Shown: positions 1 through 8,929 of the stretch, piece by piece | Layout: each line of letters opens with the position of its first letter | Position numbering within the stretch: the stretch's first letter is position 1 | Assembly: GCF_014699115.1 (NCBI RefSeq) | Contig: NZ_JACXAD010000009.1 | Span: 1-64,000 of the forward strand | Length of the DNA: 64,000 nt | Reading direction: 5' to 3' | DNA from: Hymenobacter montanus | GTDB taxonomy: Bacteria > Bacteroidota > Bacteroidia > Cytophagales > Hymenobacteraceae | The notes under the pieces: generated by a model | Databases searched by the model: none | Told to the model about the DNA's origin: nothing | The model's input: only the letters and a program-made list of their open reading frames with translations | Program-made: the position numbers and the translations under genes

Positions 1-2
1 AA

Positions 3-548
3 GCCGTAGCCCGGCACGAAGACCCGCGCCGCTTCAAGTTCGTGGACGAAACGGGCCTGCACCTGGCTTTTGCCCGCCGCTACGGCCGCGCCCCGGGCGG
101 GCAACGGGTGGGCCAAGGCGTGCCGTTGCGTGTGGGCACGCCCCTCACGCTCGTTGGGGCGTTGACCGTCAACGGCCTGGAAGCCGTCATGAGCCTGGAC
201 GGGGCCCTGAACCGGGACAGCTTCGCCGCTTACCTCGACCAGGTGCTCGGCCCCACGCTCGTGCCCGGTGACGTGGTCGTGCTCGACAACCTGCCTGTGC
301 ACAAAGTGGCCGGCATGGCCCAACTCGTCGAGGACCGCGGGGCCCGACTCTTGTTTTTGCCGCCCTATTCGCCCGATTTCGCCCCCATCGAACAAGCGTG
401 GAGCAACCTCAAAACAGCCTTGCGCACGGCCATGGCCCGCACTCGCGACGCCTTGGAGCGCGCCTTGGTTCAAGCCGTGGCTTGGATTACCAGCCAAGAT
501 GCGCAAAACTGGTTTGACCACTGCGGCTATCATCTACACCAATTATAA
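3..548 (+). CDS. IS630-family transposase, C-terminal part (cut by window start)
   Basis: DDE transposase catalytic domain of the IS630/Tc1-mariner type. The frame is open to the window edge, so the N-terminal helix-turn-helix part lies upstream or in another frame. Numbering from the first codon seen, the catalytic residues are D15 (VDETG), D95 (VLDNLPVHK) and E130 (PIEQAW). The last two are 34 residues apart, which is the DD34E signature of this family. The TAA stop at 546–548 lies next to the right terminal inverted repeat. The internal GTG at 42 is probably not the start, because conserved sequence continues upstream of it. Whether the element is intact cannot be told from this window. 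Confidence 0.92.
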   Translation, partial: AVARHEDPRRFKFVDETGLHLAFARRYGRAPGGQRVGQGVPLRVGTPLTLVGALTVNGLEAVMSLDGALNRDSFAAYLDQVLGPTLVPGDVVVLDNLPVHKVAGMAQLVEDRGARLLFLPPYSPDFAPIEQAWSNLKTALRTAMARTRDALERALVQAVAWITSQDAQNWFDHCGYHLHQL

Positions 549-558
549 AACTGCTCTA
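547..558. repeat. Right terminus of the IS630-family element plus TA target dinucleotide
   Basis: Read inward from the TA at 557–558, the end reads GAGCAGTTTTATAA. IS630-family elements insert at TA and duplicate it. The same terminus, as GAGCRGTTYTC, is found at the ends of the two small elements at 2779–2911 and 44782–44903. The left terminus lies outside the window. Confidence 0.7.
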
Positions 559-559
559 A

Positions 560-716
560 GAAGCTGTTTACGTTAACTTCTAACGCATGCTTCAGGCATC
601 ATTTTACAGCTTGAATGCTCAGTGATGCTAGCAGATGTGGCATTTGCGTAGAATTACAAACCCCTATCTTTCGTTGAAGTACCTGAATTACAGTACAAGC
701 TAACGTAAATAACTTC
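560..716. mobile_element. Small non-autonomous element with 21-bp imperfect terminal repeats
   Basis: The left end GAAGCTGTTTACGTTAACTT matches the reverse complement of the right end, GAAGTTATTTACGTTAGCTT, with a few mismatches. TAA occurs on both flanks (557–559 and 717–719), which fits a 3-bp target duplication. No coding frame lies between the ends. Its left TAA overlaps the TA of the IS630 terminus, so one element landed beside the other. A TNA-type duplication is known for IS5-family groups, and this assignment is inference. Confidence 0.55.
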
Positions 717-792
717 TAAGGGGAATGGCTGCAAGGGGAAGGAATACCCTGGATCCGCCTCGCAATGACGGCTGAGGCGCAGCACTCCTCCC

Positions 793-1584
793 CTACTCCG
801 GGAGCAGGCGCTTCAGCAGGCGGAGCTTGTGGGAGTAGCGCTGCCGGTCGCGGTTGAAGATGCCGTTGTGATCGAGCGGGTCGAGGCGGACTTCGCCGTG
901 GGCGTGCAGGATCTGGCCTTCGTCCATAACCATGCCCACGTGTACGATGCGGCCCTCGGCGTTATCGAAAAAGGCGAGGTCGCCGGGTTTGGCCTGGGTT
1001 ACGAAGTGCACGGGGCGGCCGTAGTCGATTTGCTGGTAGGCATCGCGCGGGAGCTGAATGCCCACCAGGCCGTAAAGCTGCTGGCAGAGGCCAGAGCAGT
1101 CGAGGCCGAAGATGCTTTTGCCGCCCCACACGTAAGGCGCTCTCAGGTAGAGCAGGGCCGTTTTACGCAGCAGGGCAGCTTGGCGCGCCGGGTCGGGGGC
1201 GGCGGTGGGGTTAGTGGCCGTGCCGTTGAAGAAGTACTGCCGGTCGCCGACACGCAGGTTCAGACCATCGAAAAACGGCAGCCGGCAGCCCAGCGTGAGT
1301 GGAACTTTGGTCGTGGCGTCGCTCACGGCCTGCACCACGTCGAGGGTGCGGGGGTGGTCTTGGGCGCACCAGGCGGCGTAATAATCGGGCGAAACCGGCG
1401 TGTGCTGCTTAAAATCAATCCAGCCCACGTAGTCGTCGGCCGCGAGCCGCACCTGCAGCCAGCTGTCCTGCGTGAGCAGCACCTGGTAGCACTCGCCAAA
1501 AAGGAGTTGGGTAACTAATTCGGCCCGGTCGCTGGGCTCGGCGCGGACGGGGACGGCGCTCAAGGCGCAGATGCCGGGGTTCAA
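793..1584 (-). CDS. NlpC/P60-family cysteine peptidase with N-terminal SH3-like region
   Basis: Predicted cell-wall endopeptidase (C40 family) cleaving peptidoglycan stem peptides. The N-terminal half has an SH3-like pattern (AVPVRAEPSDRAELV, then QDSWLQVRLAADDYVGWI). The C-terminal half carries the catalytic set C163 (LDCSGL), H215 (IVHVGMV) and a histidine of HAHGEV near 227–229. I chose a TTG start at 1584 (LNPGICALSAVPVR). The longer frame to 1656 would add a His/Phe-rich stretch that is only the translation of a simple repeat. No signal peptide is visible from this start. It is the last of four minus-strand genes after tsaD, the thioesterase gene and smpB. Confidence 0.85.
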   Translation of the reverse strand: MNPGICALSAVPVRAEPSDRAELVTQLLFGECYQVLLTQDSWLQVRLAADDYVGWIDFKQHTPVSPDYYAAWCAQDHPRTLDVVQAVSDATTKVPLTLGCRLPFFDGLNLRVGDRQYFFNGTATNPTAAPDPARQAALLRKTALLYLRAPYVWGGKSIFGLDCSGLCQQLYGLVGIQLPRDAYQQIDYGRPVHFVTQAKPGDLAFFDNAEGRIVHVGMVMDEGQILHAHGEVRLDPLDHNGIFNRDRQRYSHKLRLLKRLLPE

Positions 1585-1607
1585 AATAATGTGGAAATGA
1601 AGGTGGT

Positions 1608-1757
1608 GTGAAAATGTGATGAATGTGAAAATGTGATGAATGTGAAAATGAAACATCAGCTCATGCTTCCACCATTACAAAGATGCTACCCTTGCCCAAA
1701 GTGGTTCTCCCTACCTGCATTTTCACATCTTCACATCTCCCACATTCATCACATTCT
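1608..1757. repeat. 17-bp direct repeats with inverted counterparts across the smpB–peptidase gap
   Basis: The unit GTGAAAATGTGATGAAT occurs 2.5 times at 1608–1650. A reverse-complement version lies at 1720–1757: CACATTCATCACATTC at 1741–1756 matches the unit almost exactly. The two clusters face each other across about 70 bp and could form a long hairpin. The right cluster runs into the last codons of smpB, and the left one into the upstream frame of the peptidase gene. Confidence 0.7.
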
Positions 1758-2207
1758 TTCCATGTCGCGCTTCTGGGCTTTTTCCTTGAGGTCGTTGCGC
1801 TTGTCAAACAGCTTCTTGCCCTGGGCCAGGGCGATTTCAATTTTGGCGAAGCCGCGGTCAGTTACGAACAGGCGCAAGGGAATGATGGTCAGGCCCTGGT
1901 CGACACTTTTGCCGGCCAGCTGCTTGAGCTCGCGCTTGTTGAGCAGCAGCTTCCGCTCGCGCATGGCGTCGTGGTTGTTGTAAGTACCCAGCGAGTAGGG
2001 CGCGATGCGGATGGAATGGATCCAGAGGCTGCCGTCGGTGTGAAACAGGCAGTAGCCGTCGGTAAGGTTCACGTTGCCTTCGCGGATGCTCTTGATTTCG
2101 GTACCCTGGAGCATGACTCCCGCGTTGTATTTGGCCAGGAAGGTGTATTCGTGGCTGGCGCGGCGGTTTTTGATGTTGATGATGGCGGGTTTATCGTCTT
2201 TAGCCAT
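1749..2207 (-). CDS. smpB: SsrA-binding protein SmpB
   Basis: Partner of tmRNA in trans-translation. It binds the tRNA-like domain of tmRNA and guides it into stalled ribosomes. The 152-residue length is normal for the family. The core is recognisable: INIKNRRASHEY near the N terminus, then GTEIKSIREGNVNLTDGY, and a basic tail (GKKLFDKRNDLKEK) that becomes helical in the mRNA channel. The ATG start overlaps the 3' end of the upstream thioesterase gene by 8 bp, so the two are probably co-transcribed. The last three codons (Glu-Arg-Met) lie inside the simple-repeat tract at 1741–1757, so the extreme C terminus may have been altered by that repeat. Confidence 0.97.
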   Translation of the reverse strand: MAKDDKPAIINIKNRRASHEYTFLAKYNAGVMLQGTEIKSIREGNVNLTDGYCLFHTDGSLWIHSIRIAPYSLGTYNNHDAMRERKLLLNKRELKQLAGKSVDQGLTIIPLRLFVTDRGFAKIEIALAQGKKLFDKRNDLKEKAQKRDMERM

Positions 2208-2643
2208 GCGAATGATGCGGTTCAGAAGGTTGCGGGGGCGTCGCTTGTAACGCCGAAAAGCGGGCTGCCAGCCGGGCCCGGTGCACGATGCGTTGGCCGG
2301 TGTGGCCCGTGGCTACGAGGCGGCTGCCCACTCGGGCTTCTACGGCGCAGCGCAGCGCCGGGCCGTCGAGGGCCTCAAAGGTAGCCGTCAGCACGACGGT
2401 TTCGCCCGCAAAGGCCGGGGCGTGATGCTGAATGGACAGTTCGGTGCCGATGCCTTCCTCATCCGCGTCTTTCATTTCCAGCACAAAAAGACGAGCCGCC
2501 CACTCCATTTCGCGGCCCAGAGCAAAAGTGCTGAGCACTTGGTGCACCAGTCCGCCCGTGGCGGGGCCAAAATCAGCGAAGTCCTGGGAGCGAACGAGGT
2601 AGTGGTGGGTTTTAGTGGCCCCGGGGCCGAAGGGGTTGGTCAT
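2200..2643 (-). CDS. Thioesterase, hotdog fold (acyl-CoA thioesterase-like)
   Basis: A 147-residue single hotdog-domain protein, cytoplasmic, expected to hydrolyse an acyl-CoA or related thioester. The pattern YLVRSQDFADFGP, then TGGLVHQVLSTFALGREMEW, then IQHHAPAFAGETVVLTATFE, ending in a strand with VATGHTGQRIVH, resembles the fluoroacetyl-CoA thioesterase-like and 4-hydroxybenzoyl-CoA thioesterase-like groups. No specific substrate can be named. It lies between tsaD and smpB on the same strand, overlapping smpB by 8 bp. A 133-bp MITE-like insertion separates it from tsaD. Confidence 0.8.
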   Translation of the reverse strand: MTNPFGPGATKTHHYLVRSQDFADFGPATGGLVHQVLSTFALGREMEWAARLFVLEMKDADEEGIGTELSIQHHAPAFAGETVVLTATFEALDGPALRCAVEARVGSRLVATGHTGQRIVHRARLAARFSALQATPPQPSEPHHSHG

Positions 2644-2778
2644 GGGGTAAGGGGAACGAAGCCTTGGCGTCGCGTATTGGGGCAGAGCCAGGGGTATAAT
2701 TTAGCGCTAGGTAACGGTAGTTCATTATTCAGAGGTGGCCATTCAGCAAACACTGCGGTGGCCTAGCTCGGTATTATA

Positions 2779-2911
2779 TAGCGGTTTTCGCATCGGGAAA
2801 AAGAATTAAAAATTAAAAATGAAGGATTAAAAATTGACCAACCCATTTTTTAATCCTTCATTTTTAATTTTTAATTCCTACAAAAACGGCACACTAACCT
2901 GAAATCCGCTC
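2779..2911. mobile_element. MITE-like element A with IS630-type ends and internal AT-rich hairpin
   Basis: It is 133 bp, flanked by TA on both sides (2777–2778 and 2912–2913). The left end reads TAGCGGTTTTCGCATC. The right end, read inward, is GAGCGGATTTCAGG. The interior is a near-perfect hairpin at 2803–2877: two arms of about 31 bp built from AATTAAAAAT and GAAGGATTAAAAA units around the loop TTGACCAACCCA. There is no open reading frame. It lies between tsaD and the thioesterase gene. The ends match the IS630 terminus at 547–556 and element B at 44782–44903, so an IS630-type transposase could have moved it in trans (inference). Confidence 0.75.
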
Positions 2912-2991
2912 TAGAGGGCCCGAAACTTGGCGGAACACCACACCGAGTTTTGGAGCCCCACGCCAACGCCCCAGCTTTTTGCCGCAGGCGC

Positions 2992-4005
2992 TTACGTCAG
3001 TTTCAACCTGGGGTCGGGACTGGTGAGCTGGGTGGCAAACTCGCCGGCTTCGTACTGAAAATGCGCGGTCATGGCCACCATAGCGGCGTTATCAGTGCAG
3101 AAGGCAAAGTCGGGGATGAACACCTGCCAGCCCTGGGCCGCCGCCTCGGCCTCCAGCGCGGTGCGCAAGCCGGAGTTGGCCGCCACGCCGCCGGCCAGGG
3201 CTACTTGCGTCAGGCCGGTAGCGGCGGCAGCGCGCCGGAGCTGGCGCAGCAGAGTGGCGACGATGGTGTGCTGAATGCTGGCACAGAGGTCGGGCAGGTT
3301 TTCGGTCACGAAATTGGGGTTGGCCGCGGTTTCTTTTTTCAGGAAGTACAGCACCGAGGTTTTCAGGCCACTGAAGGAGAAGTCGTAGCCCGACATAGCG
3401 CCAATCGGGAAGGCAAACCGCAGGGGGTTGCCCTGACGGGCCAGCTTGTCGAGGTGAGGCCCACCAGGGTACGGCAGGCCGAGCAGCTTCGACGTTTTGT
3501 CGAAGGCTTCCCCGGCGGCGTCGTCGATGGTCTGCCCTATGACGTCCATTTCCAGGGCTGATTTCACCACCACCAGCTGGGTATGCCCACCGCTTACTGT
3601 GAGACAGAGAAAGGGAAAGTCGGGCTTGGGGTCGCGCAGGAAGTGGGCCAGGATGTGCGCCCGCATGTGGTTCACGGCCAGCAGCGGCTTGTTGAGGGCC
3701 AGGGCCAGGGTTTTGGCGAACATGCCGCCCACCAGCAAAGAGCCGAGCAGGCCCGGGCCCTGGGTGACGGCCACGGCGTCGAGGTCGTTTTTGGTGATGC
3801 CCGCCTCCCGCAGGGCCGCCGTCACGACGGGCAGCAGGTGCTGCTGGTGGGCGCGCGAGGCCAACTCGGGCACCACGCCGCCATACTGCTCGTGTACTTT
3901 TTGGGTGGCCACGACGTTGCTTAGCAGCTGGCCGCCGGCTAATACGGCCGCGCCGGTGTCGTCGCAGGAAGATTCAATGGCAAGGATAATGGGATGGGCG
4001 GGCAT
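2992..4005 (-). CDS. tsaD: tRNA N6-adenosine threonylcarbamoyltransferase TsaD
   Basis: Transfers the threonylcarbamoyl group to A37 of ANN-decoding tRNAs (t6A synthesis), working with TsaB, TsaC and TsaE. Its 337 residues match the usual length. ASKHA-fold landmarks are the N-terminal IESSCDDTG near residue 10, the metal-binding HMRAH at 113–117, VSGGHTQL, and the late GGVAANSGLR. The ATG start at 4005 gives the standard N terminus. It is divergent from the TamB-like gene across a 276-bp gap that should hold promoters for both. Downstream on the same strand are MITE-like element A, the thioesterase gene and smpB. Confidence 0.97.
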   Translation of the reverse strand: MPAHPIILAIESSCDDTGAAVLAGGQLLSNVVATQKVHEQYGGVVPELASRAHQQHLLPVVTAALREAGITKNDLDAVAVTQGPGLLGSLLVGGMFAKTLALALNKPLLAVNHMRAHILAHFLRDPKPDFPFLCLTVSGGHTQLVVVKSALEMDVIGQTIDDAAGEAFDKTSKLLGLPYPGGPHLDKLARQGNPLRFAFPIGAMSGYDFSFSGLKTSVLYFLKKETAANPNFVTENLPDLCASIQHTIVATLLRQLRRAAAATGLTQVALAGGVAANSGLRTALEAEAAAQGWQVFIPDFAFCTDNAAMVAMTAHFQYEAGEFATQLTSPDPRLKLT

Positions 4006-4281
4006 GGACGCTAGCGCAAAGCCTGGCGGGCTTCACCGGTTAAAATTCTGATAAAGAAGCGCAAGCCCACGGAGCCCGCCAAGGAGCCCTGCGGATTGCT
4101 TTTCGGAGCTTACAAAGGTAGCAGCACAGGTTAGTGGGCGGAACGAGCGAGTTGCAACGCGGCCCGGCCTCGTCCGCTCCGTTGGCCTGATCCTTGACGG
4201 GCGCGCTAGAGGCTGGTCGGAAACGGCTAAAAAGCGCAACTTTGCGTATTAATCCACATTTTCCGTTTTTTTCTCCTCCCG

Positions 4282-7200
4282 GTGCGTCGTTTCTTCTCTA
4301 CTCTGCTAAAAATACTGCTCAGCCTCGCGCTGGTAGTAGTATTGGCCGTGGTGGGAGCTATGATTGCGCTGCGAGTACCCCGGGTGCAAACGCAGCTGGC
4401 GCACCAGGTGGCAGATATGCTGACGCAGCGGCTCGGCCAACGGGTGGTGATTGAGCGGGTGGACGTGCGGCCCTTCTCCCGGGTGCTGCTGGACGGGGTG
4501 CGCGTGCAGGACCAGCGCGGGGGCGAGTTGTTCGGCATTGGGCAAGCCGATGCCGACATTTCGTTGTTCTCGGTGCTGGATCCCCGGCACCTGCACATCA
4601 GCCGGCTGACGCTGAACGAGCCCCGGTTTGTGTTGAAGAATCTGCCCGGCCAGCCCGACACCACGACGTTCAGCCAATTTATGGCCGCGGTGAAGCGGCT
4701 GGTGGGCCCCTCCACGGACACCACCCGAAAAGCCCCGTTTGATTTCCAGATTGGGGGCATTGCGCTGCGCAACGGCCACTTTGCCATCGAGAAGGCCGAC
4801 CGACCGCACTCCCCCACTTACGGCCGAAGCATCGATTACGACCACCTGGTGGTGGACAGCATCTACGCCGACGTTTCGAATATCCACCTGGGCGACACGC
4901 TGGGCTTACGCATCAGTCACTTGCACGCGGTGGAAACGCCCTCGCAAACGCAGCTGCGCGAAATCACGGCCGACATGCGCTACCATCCGCATTTCTGGGA
5001 GTTCAAGAACCTGAGCCTGCGGGTGGGACGCAGTCAAATCAAAGACTACCTACGGTTTGAGTACCGGGTGTTCAGCAACTTCACCGACTACAACGACTCG
5101 ATGAAGACCATCGCGCACCTGCGCGGCTCGCAAGTCTTCACCGACGACATTGCCAAATTTGCCCCGCAGCTGGCCACTATGCACGAGTCCGTGATTATTT
5201 CCGGCGAGGCCTCGGGCTACGTGCGCGACTTCAAGGTGAACAACCTCGACGTGCGCTACGGCCGGGGCACCCACATTGTCGCCAAGCGCGCCCACGCCGA
5301 CAACCTGCCTAACTACCGGGAGAGCTTTGTGGACCTGCGCCTGCTGCCCTCAGTGGTGCTGGCCAGTGACTTGGCCCGCTGGCTGCCCGCCTCGGCCAAC
5401 CGGGTGGTGCAGCGCCTGGGCACCGTGAAGCTGCAGGGCCAGGTGTTGGGCTTTTACAACGACTTCGTGGCCAATGCCTCTTTCGACACCGCCCTGGGCT
5501 TTGTCGCCACGGACATGAACCTTAAAACCAAAACCGACCTCACCCACGCGGTATACGAGGGCACGGTACGGGCCACGGCTTTTGAGCTGGGCAAGTTCCT
5601 GGGCGACGAAAGCGTGATTCGGGATGTAACCCTGAACGGACACGTGGCCGGCATGGGCTTTTTACCGCCATTTGCACGGGGCCAGACCACCGTTACGGTA
5701 CCGAGCATCTGGCTGAATGGCTACCGCTACCGCAACATCGCCCTCAACGGTGACTTTCACCAGCAAGCCTTCAACGGCCACTTCAGCGTGGACGACCCCT
5801 TGGTGCGCCTCGTGGGCGACGGCCACGTCGACCTGGACCGGGAGCACCAGGACGTAGACATCAAGGCCAAAATCGATAAGGCGGACTTGCGCGCGCTGGG
5901 CCTCACCCGACAGCCCCTGACCGTGGCCACGACGGCCACTATGAAGTTTAAAGGCGTGCAGCTCGACTCGCTCATTGGCTACGCCCGCCTGCGCAACTCG
6001 CGCTTCCGCCTGGGTGGCCGTCAGTTACTCCTCGACACGCTCGATCTGTTGAGTACCCGCAACAGCCGCAACCAGCGCCGCGTCACCCTGCGTTCGGAAG
6101 CCGTGGATGCAAGCATGGCGGGTACGTTCAACACCTCCGATGTAGTGCGCGACGTGCAAACGCTCATCACCGAGTATCGGCTCAATTTTGAAAGCAACGC
6201 CGCCGCGACGGCCGACTACTACCGGCGCAAGCACCAACGGGCCCTGCCGGTTTACCAGCTCGATTTGTTGGTGAACCTAAAGCGCCCGAACCCCCTGATC
6301 GCGCTGTTTCTGCCCGAGCTGCAGGTGGCAAATGGCAGCCGCATCGATGGTTCGTTTCGCAACGGCGAGACGTCGATTTTTCAGTTCGGGGGCCACCTCG
6401 ACAGCCTGCGCTACGGCCCAGTGCAGATGGTAAATACCAACTTCGACTTCCTGACGTCCAAGCTACCGTACCAGTCCGACGTGCTGGCCCAGGCCAGCGT
6501 CACCAGCGACCGGCAGGTGCTGCCCACGGTGGGGCGCACCGAAAAGTTTGTCGTCGAAGGTGTGTGGGACCAACAGCGCATCAATTTCTCGACCTCGCTG
6601 GCGCAGAGCGGCAGTACTAACAGGGCCGCGATCAACGGCTCCCTGGGCTTCTTGCCGGGGACCATTGAGGTGGTATTTCGCCAATCGGGCCTGCACCTGC
6701 TCGACGAAGACTGGACCATCGCGGCTGATAACTCGGTGCGGATTTCCGACTTGGGGCGCGAGTTCGATATCAGGAACCTGACGTTCAGCAACGGCGCGCA
6801 GTTCGTGGGCGCGCAGGGTTTTATCTCGCCCGACGCCAGCAAGCCACCCCTGCAATTGGTCGTGAAGGACTTCGAGCTAAACACACTTAACGCCCTGACC
6901 GGGCAACGCCTGGGGGGCCGCGTAAATGCCCAGAGTACGGTGAGTGGGGTGTACGGCCCCCTGAGCATCAGCAGCACGCTGGGAGTGGACTCCTTGAGCT
7001 ACGACGGCACCATTATCGGGCAGGTGGCCGGCAGCGGCAACTGGGACAACACCGCCAACAAGCTGCGGGTGAACCTGGACGTGGCCCGGGCGGGCCAGTC
7101 GGTACTGACGGTGGTCGGCGCCTTTGCTCCGCGGGACGCCACCAACCAGCTCGACCTAACGGGCACGCTCAACGACGCGCCCGTGGTGCTGGCCCAGCCG

Positions 7201-8886
7201 TTTCTGGGTTCTCTGTTCAGGAACCTGGGCGGCACCGGCCGGGGCGAGCTACGGCTGACCGGTTTGTTTAAGTCGCCTAACTTAACTGGCGCCGTGGACG
7301 TGAGCGATGGCCGCCTGACGTTCGGCTATCTGGGCACTACGTACACGTTTGCCGACCGCGTGACTTTCATGAGCACCAGCATCGCCTTCCGCAATGTGCG
7401 CCTGCGCGATGTATTCGGCAACACCGGCACCGTGGATGGTGTGGTCCAGCACCGCGGCTTCAAGGACATGAGCCTGGACATCGCGGCCAGCTTCCGCAAG
7501 CTGCAGGTGCTCAACACTACCCGCCGCGACAACGAGCTGTATTTTGGAACGGCCTACGCCACGGGCACGGCCCGCGTAACCGGCCCGACCGACGACCTGA
7601 ACATCGTGGTCCGGGCCAGCAGCGAGGCCGGTACGCGCCTCTCGCTGCCGCTCGACAACGCCGCCCGCGCCCAAAAAGCCGGCTACATCAAGTTCGTGAA
7701 CAACAACCCGGTGGGCGATACCATCATCACCAAAAAGGCCGTGGCGGTATCGGCACAGGACAAAATCGACTTGTCGGGCCTCAAGCTCGACATGAACCTG
7801 ACGGTTACGCCCGACGCTTACCTGGAGATTCTGCTCGACGAGAGCACGGGCGACGTGATTCGCGGCTCGGCGGCCGGGCAGTTGCGCATGGCCATCGACA
7901 CCCGGGGCGAGTTCAACATGTTCGGCCAGGTGGAAATCGTGCGCGGCGCCTACAACTTCACCTTGCAGGGCTTGGTGAACAAGGAATTCGTGGTGCGCCC
8001 CGGCGGCCTCATCTCCTGGAACGGCGACCCGCTGGCCGGCGAGATGAACGTAACGGCCACCTACACCCAGCGCACCTCGCTGGCGCCGGTCCTGGGCACG
8101 GCCAGCAACGGCAGCGCGGCGGTGGTGCCCGTCACGGCCGTCATGACCTTGACCGGGCCGCTGCTGCTGCCGGCCATCCGGCTGGGGCTGGAGTTCAACG
8201 ACGCGCCGGGCACGCTGCAGGGCGATTTGGCGGCCTTCACCGCCTCGCTGCGCAACGACGAGCAGGAGCTGAACCGGCAGGTGTTCAGCTTGCTGGTGTT
8301 CAAACAGCTTTCGCCGCAGGGCTCGTTTGGCAGCACCATCTCCCTGCGCGGCCAGGACAACACGGTGCAAAACAGCCTGGGCCAGATTCTGAGCACGCAG
8401 CTAGGCCTGCTCACGTCGCAAATCGACCAAAACCTGGAAATCGACTTCAACATCAACGGCCTCAACGCCCAGCAGCTGCAAGCCTTGCAAGTGCGTCTGA
8501 GCTACTCCTTTCTCAACGGCCGCCTGCGCGTAACCCGCGAAGGGGGCTTCACCAGCAACGCTAACCTGGTAAATGCCGGCAACGGCTTGCCGGGTGGGGG
8601 CAACACGGCCGGCCAAGCCTCGCTGCTGGGCGACCTCAGCCTCGAATACTACCTGCGGCCCGATGGGAAGTTCCGCGCCAAGTTGCGCTACGAAACCACC
8701 CCGCGCGACCTGGAAACCATCAACCAGCCCCGCGCCGGCTTGTCGTTGCTTCACACCGAGCAGTTTAATACGTTCGGAGAGCTCTTCAGACGCAAAAATC
8801 CTAAGCGTAAGGAACGCAACACCGAAAAAGCCCGTCAAAGCAAGGAAGTGCTGAACGTGGACGAGGACCCGCGCACAACCCTGTGA
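4282..8886 (+). CDS. TamB-domain protein (translocation and assembly module, DUF490)
   Basis: Very large inner-membrane-anchored envelope protein of 1534 residues with a C-terminal TamB/DUF490 domain. The family belongs to the repeating-groove lipid-transfer or outer-membrane assembly proteins that span the periplasm. Residues about 6–30 form one N-terminal membrane anchor. The next roughly 1100 residues are beta-rich and repetitive. The last 350 contain the DUF490 pattern (MFGQVEIVRGAYNF, then FNDAPGTLQGDLAAF, VFSLLVFKQLSPQG, LSLEYYLRPDGKFRAKLRYE). The start is a GTG, with no better ATG nearby. No BamA/TamA-type barrel gene is adjacent. The C-terminal 45 residues are strongly charged. Confidence 0.9.
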   Translation: MRRFFSTLLKILLSLALVVVLAVVGAMIALRVPRVQTQLAHQVADMLTQRLGQRVVIERVDVRPFSRVLLDGVRVQDQRGGELFGIGQADADISLFSVLDPRHLHISRLTLNEPRFVLKNLPGQPDTTTFSQFMAAVKRLVGPSTDTTRKAPFDFQIGGIALRNGHFAIEKADRPHSPTYGRSIDYDHLVVDSIYADVSNIHLGDTLGLRISHLHAVETPSQTQLREITADMRYHPHFWEFKNLSLRVGRSQIKDYLRFEYRVFSNFTDYNDSMKTIAHLRGSQVFTDDIAKFAPQLATMHESVIISGEASGYVRDFKVNNLDVRYGRGTHIVAKRAHADNLPNYRESFVDLRLLPSVVLASDLARWLPASANRVVQRLGTVKLQGQVLGFYNDFVANASFDTALGFVATDMNLKTKTDLTHAVYEGTVRATAFELGKFLGDESVIRDVTLNGHVAGMGFLPPFARGQTTVTVPSIWLNGYRYRNIALNGDFHQQAFNGHFSVDDPLVRLVGDGHVDLDREHQDVDIKAKIDKADLRALGLTRQPLTVATTATMKFKGVQLDSLIGYARLRNSRFRLGGRQLLLDTLDLLSTRNSRNQRRVTLRSEAVDASMAGTFNTSDVVRDVQTLITEYRLNFESNAAATADYYRRKHQRALPVYQLDLLVNLKRPNPLIALFLPELQVANGSRIDGSFRNGETSIFQFGGHLDSLRYGPVQMVNTNFDFLTSKLPYQSDVLAQASVTSDRQVLPTVGRTEKFVVEGVWDQQRINFSTSLAQSGSTNRAAINGSLGFLPGTIEVVFRQSGLHLLDEDWTIAADNSVRISDLGREFDIRNLTFSNGAQFVGAQGFISPDASKPPLQLVVKDFELNTLNALTGQRLGGRVNAQSTVSGVYGPLSISSTLGVDSLSYDGTIIGQVAGSGNWDNTANKLRVNLDVARAGQSVLTVVGAFAPRDATNQLDLTGTLNDAPVVLAQPFLGSLFRNLGGTGRGELRLTGLFKSPNLTGAVDVSDGRLTFGYLGTTYTFADRVTFMSTSIAFRNVRLRDVFGNTGTVDGVVQHRGFKDMSLDIAASFRKLQVLNTTRRDNELYFGTAYATGTARVTGPTDDLNIVVRASSEAGTRLSLPLDNAARAQKAGYIKFVNNNPVGDTIITKKAVAVSAQDKIDLSGLKLDMNLTVTPDAYLEILLDESTGDVIRGSAAGQLRMAIDTRGEFNMFGQVEIVRGAYNFTLQGLVNKEFVVRPGGLISWNGDPLAGEMNVTATYTQRTSLAPVLGTASNGSAAVVPVTAVMTLTGPLLLPAIRLGLEFNDAPGTLQGDLAAFTASLRNDEQELNRQVFSLLVFKQLSPQGSFGSTISLRGQDNTVQNSLGQILSTQLGLLTSQIDQNLEIDFNINGLNAQQLQALQVRLSYSFLNGRLRVTREGGFTSNANLVNAGNGLPGGGNTAGQASLLGDLSLEYYLRPDGKFRAKLRYETTPRDLETINQPRAGLSLLHTEQFNTFGELFRRKNPKRKERNTEKARQSKEVLNVDEDPRTTL

Positions 8887-8929
8887 GGGTGCGGAACGAC
8901 AAGCTTCCTTACCAGCCAAAGGTTAGCGC

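Noticed and set aside
1608..1650. Possible CRISPR-like repeat array
   Set aside because: The units are directly adjacent with no spacers, and no cas genes are present.
7282..8370. 362-codon open frame on the minus strand
   Set aside because: It is the antisense shadow of the TamB-like gene with low-complexity composition.
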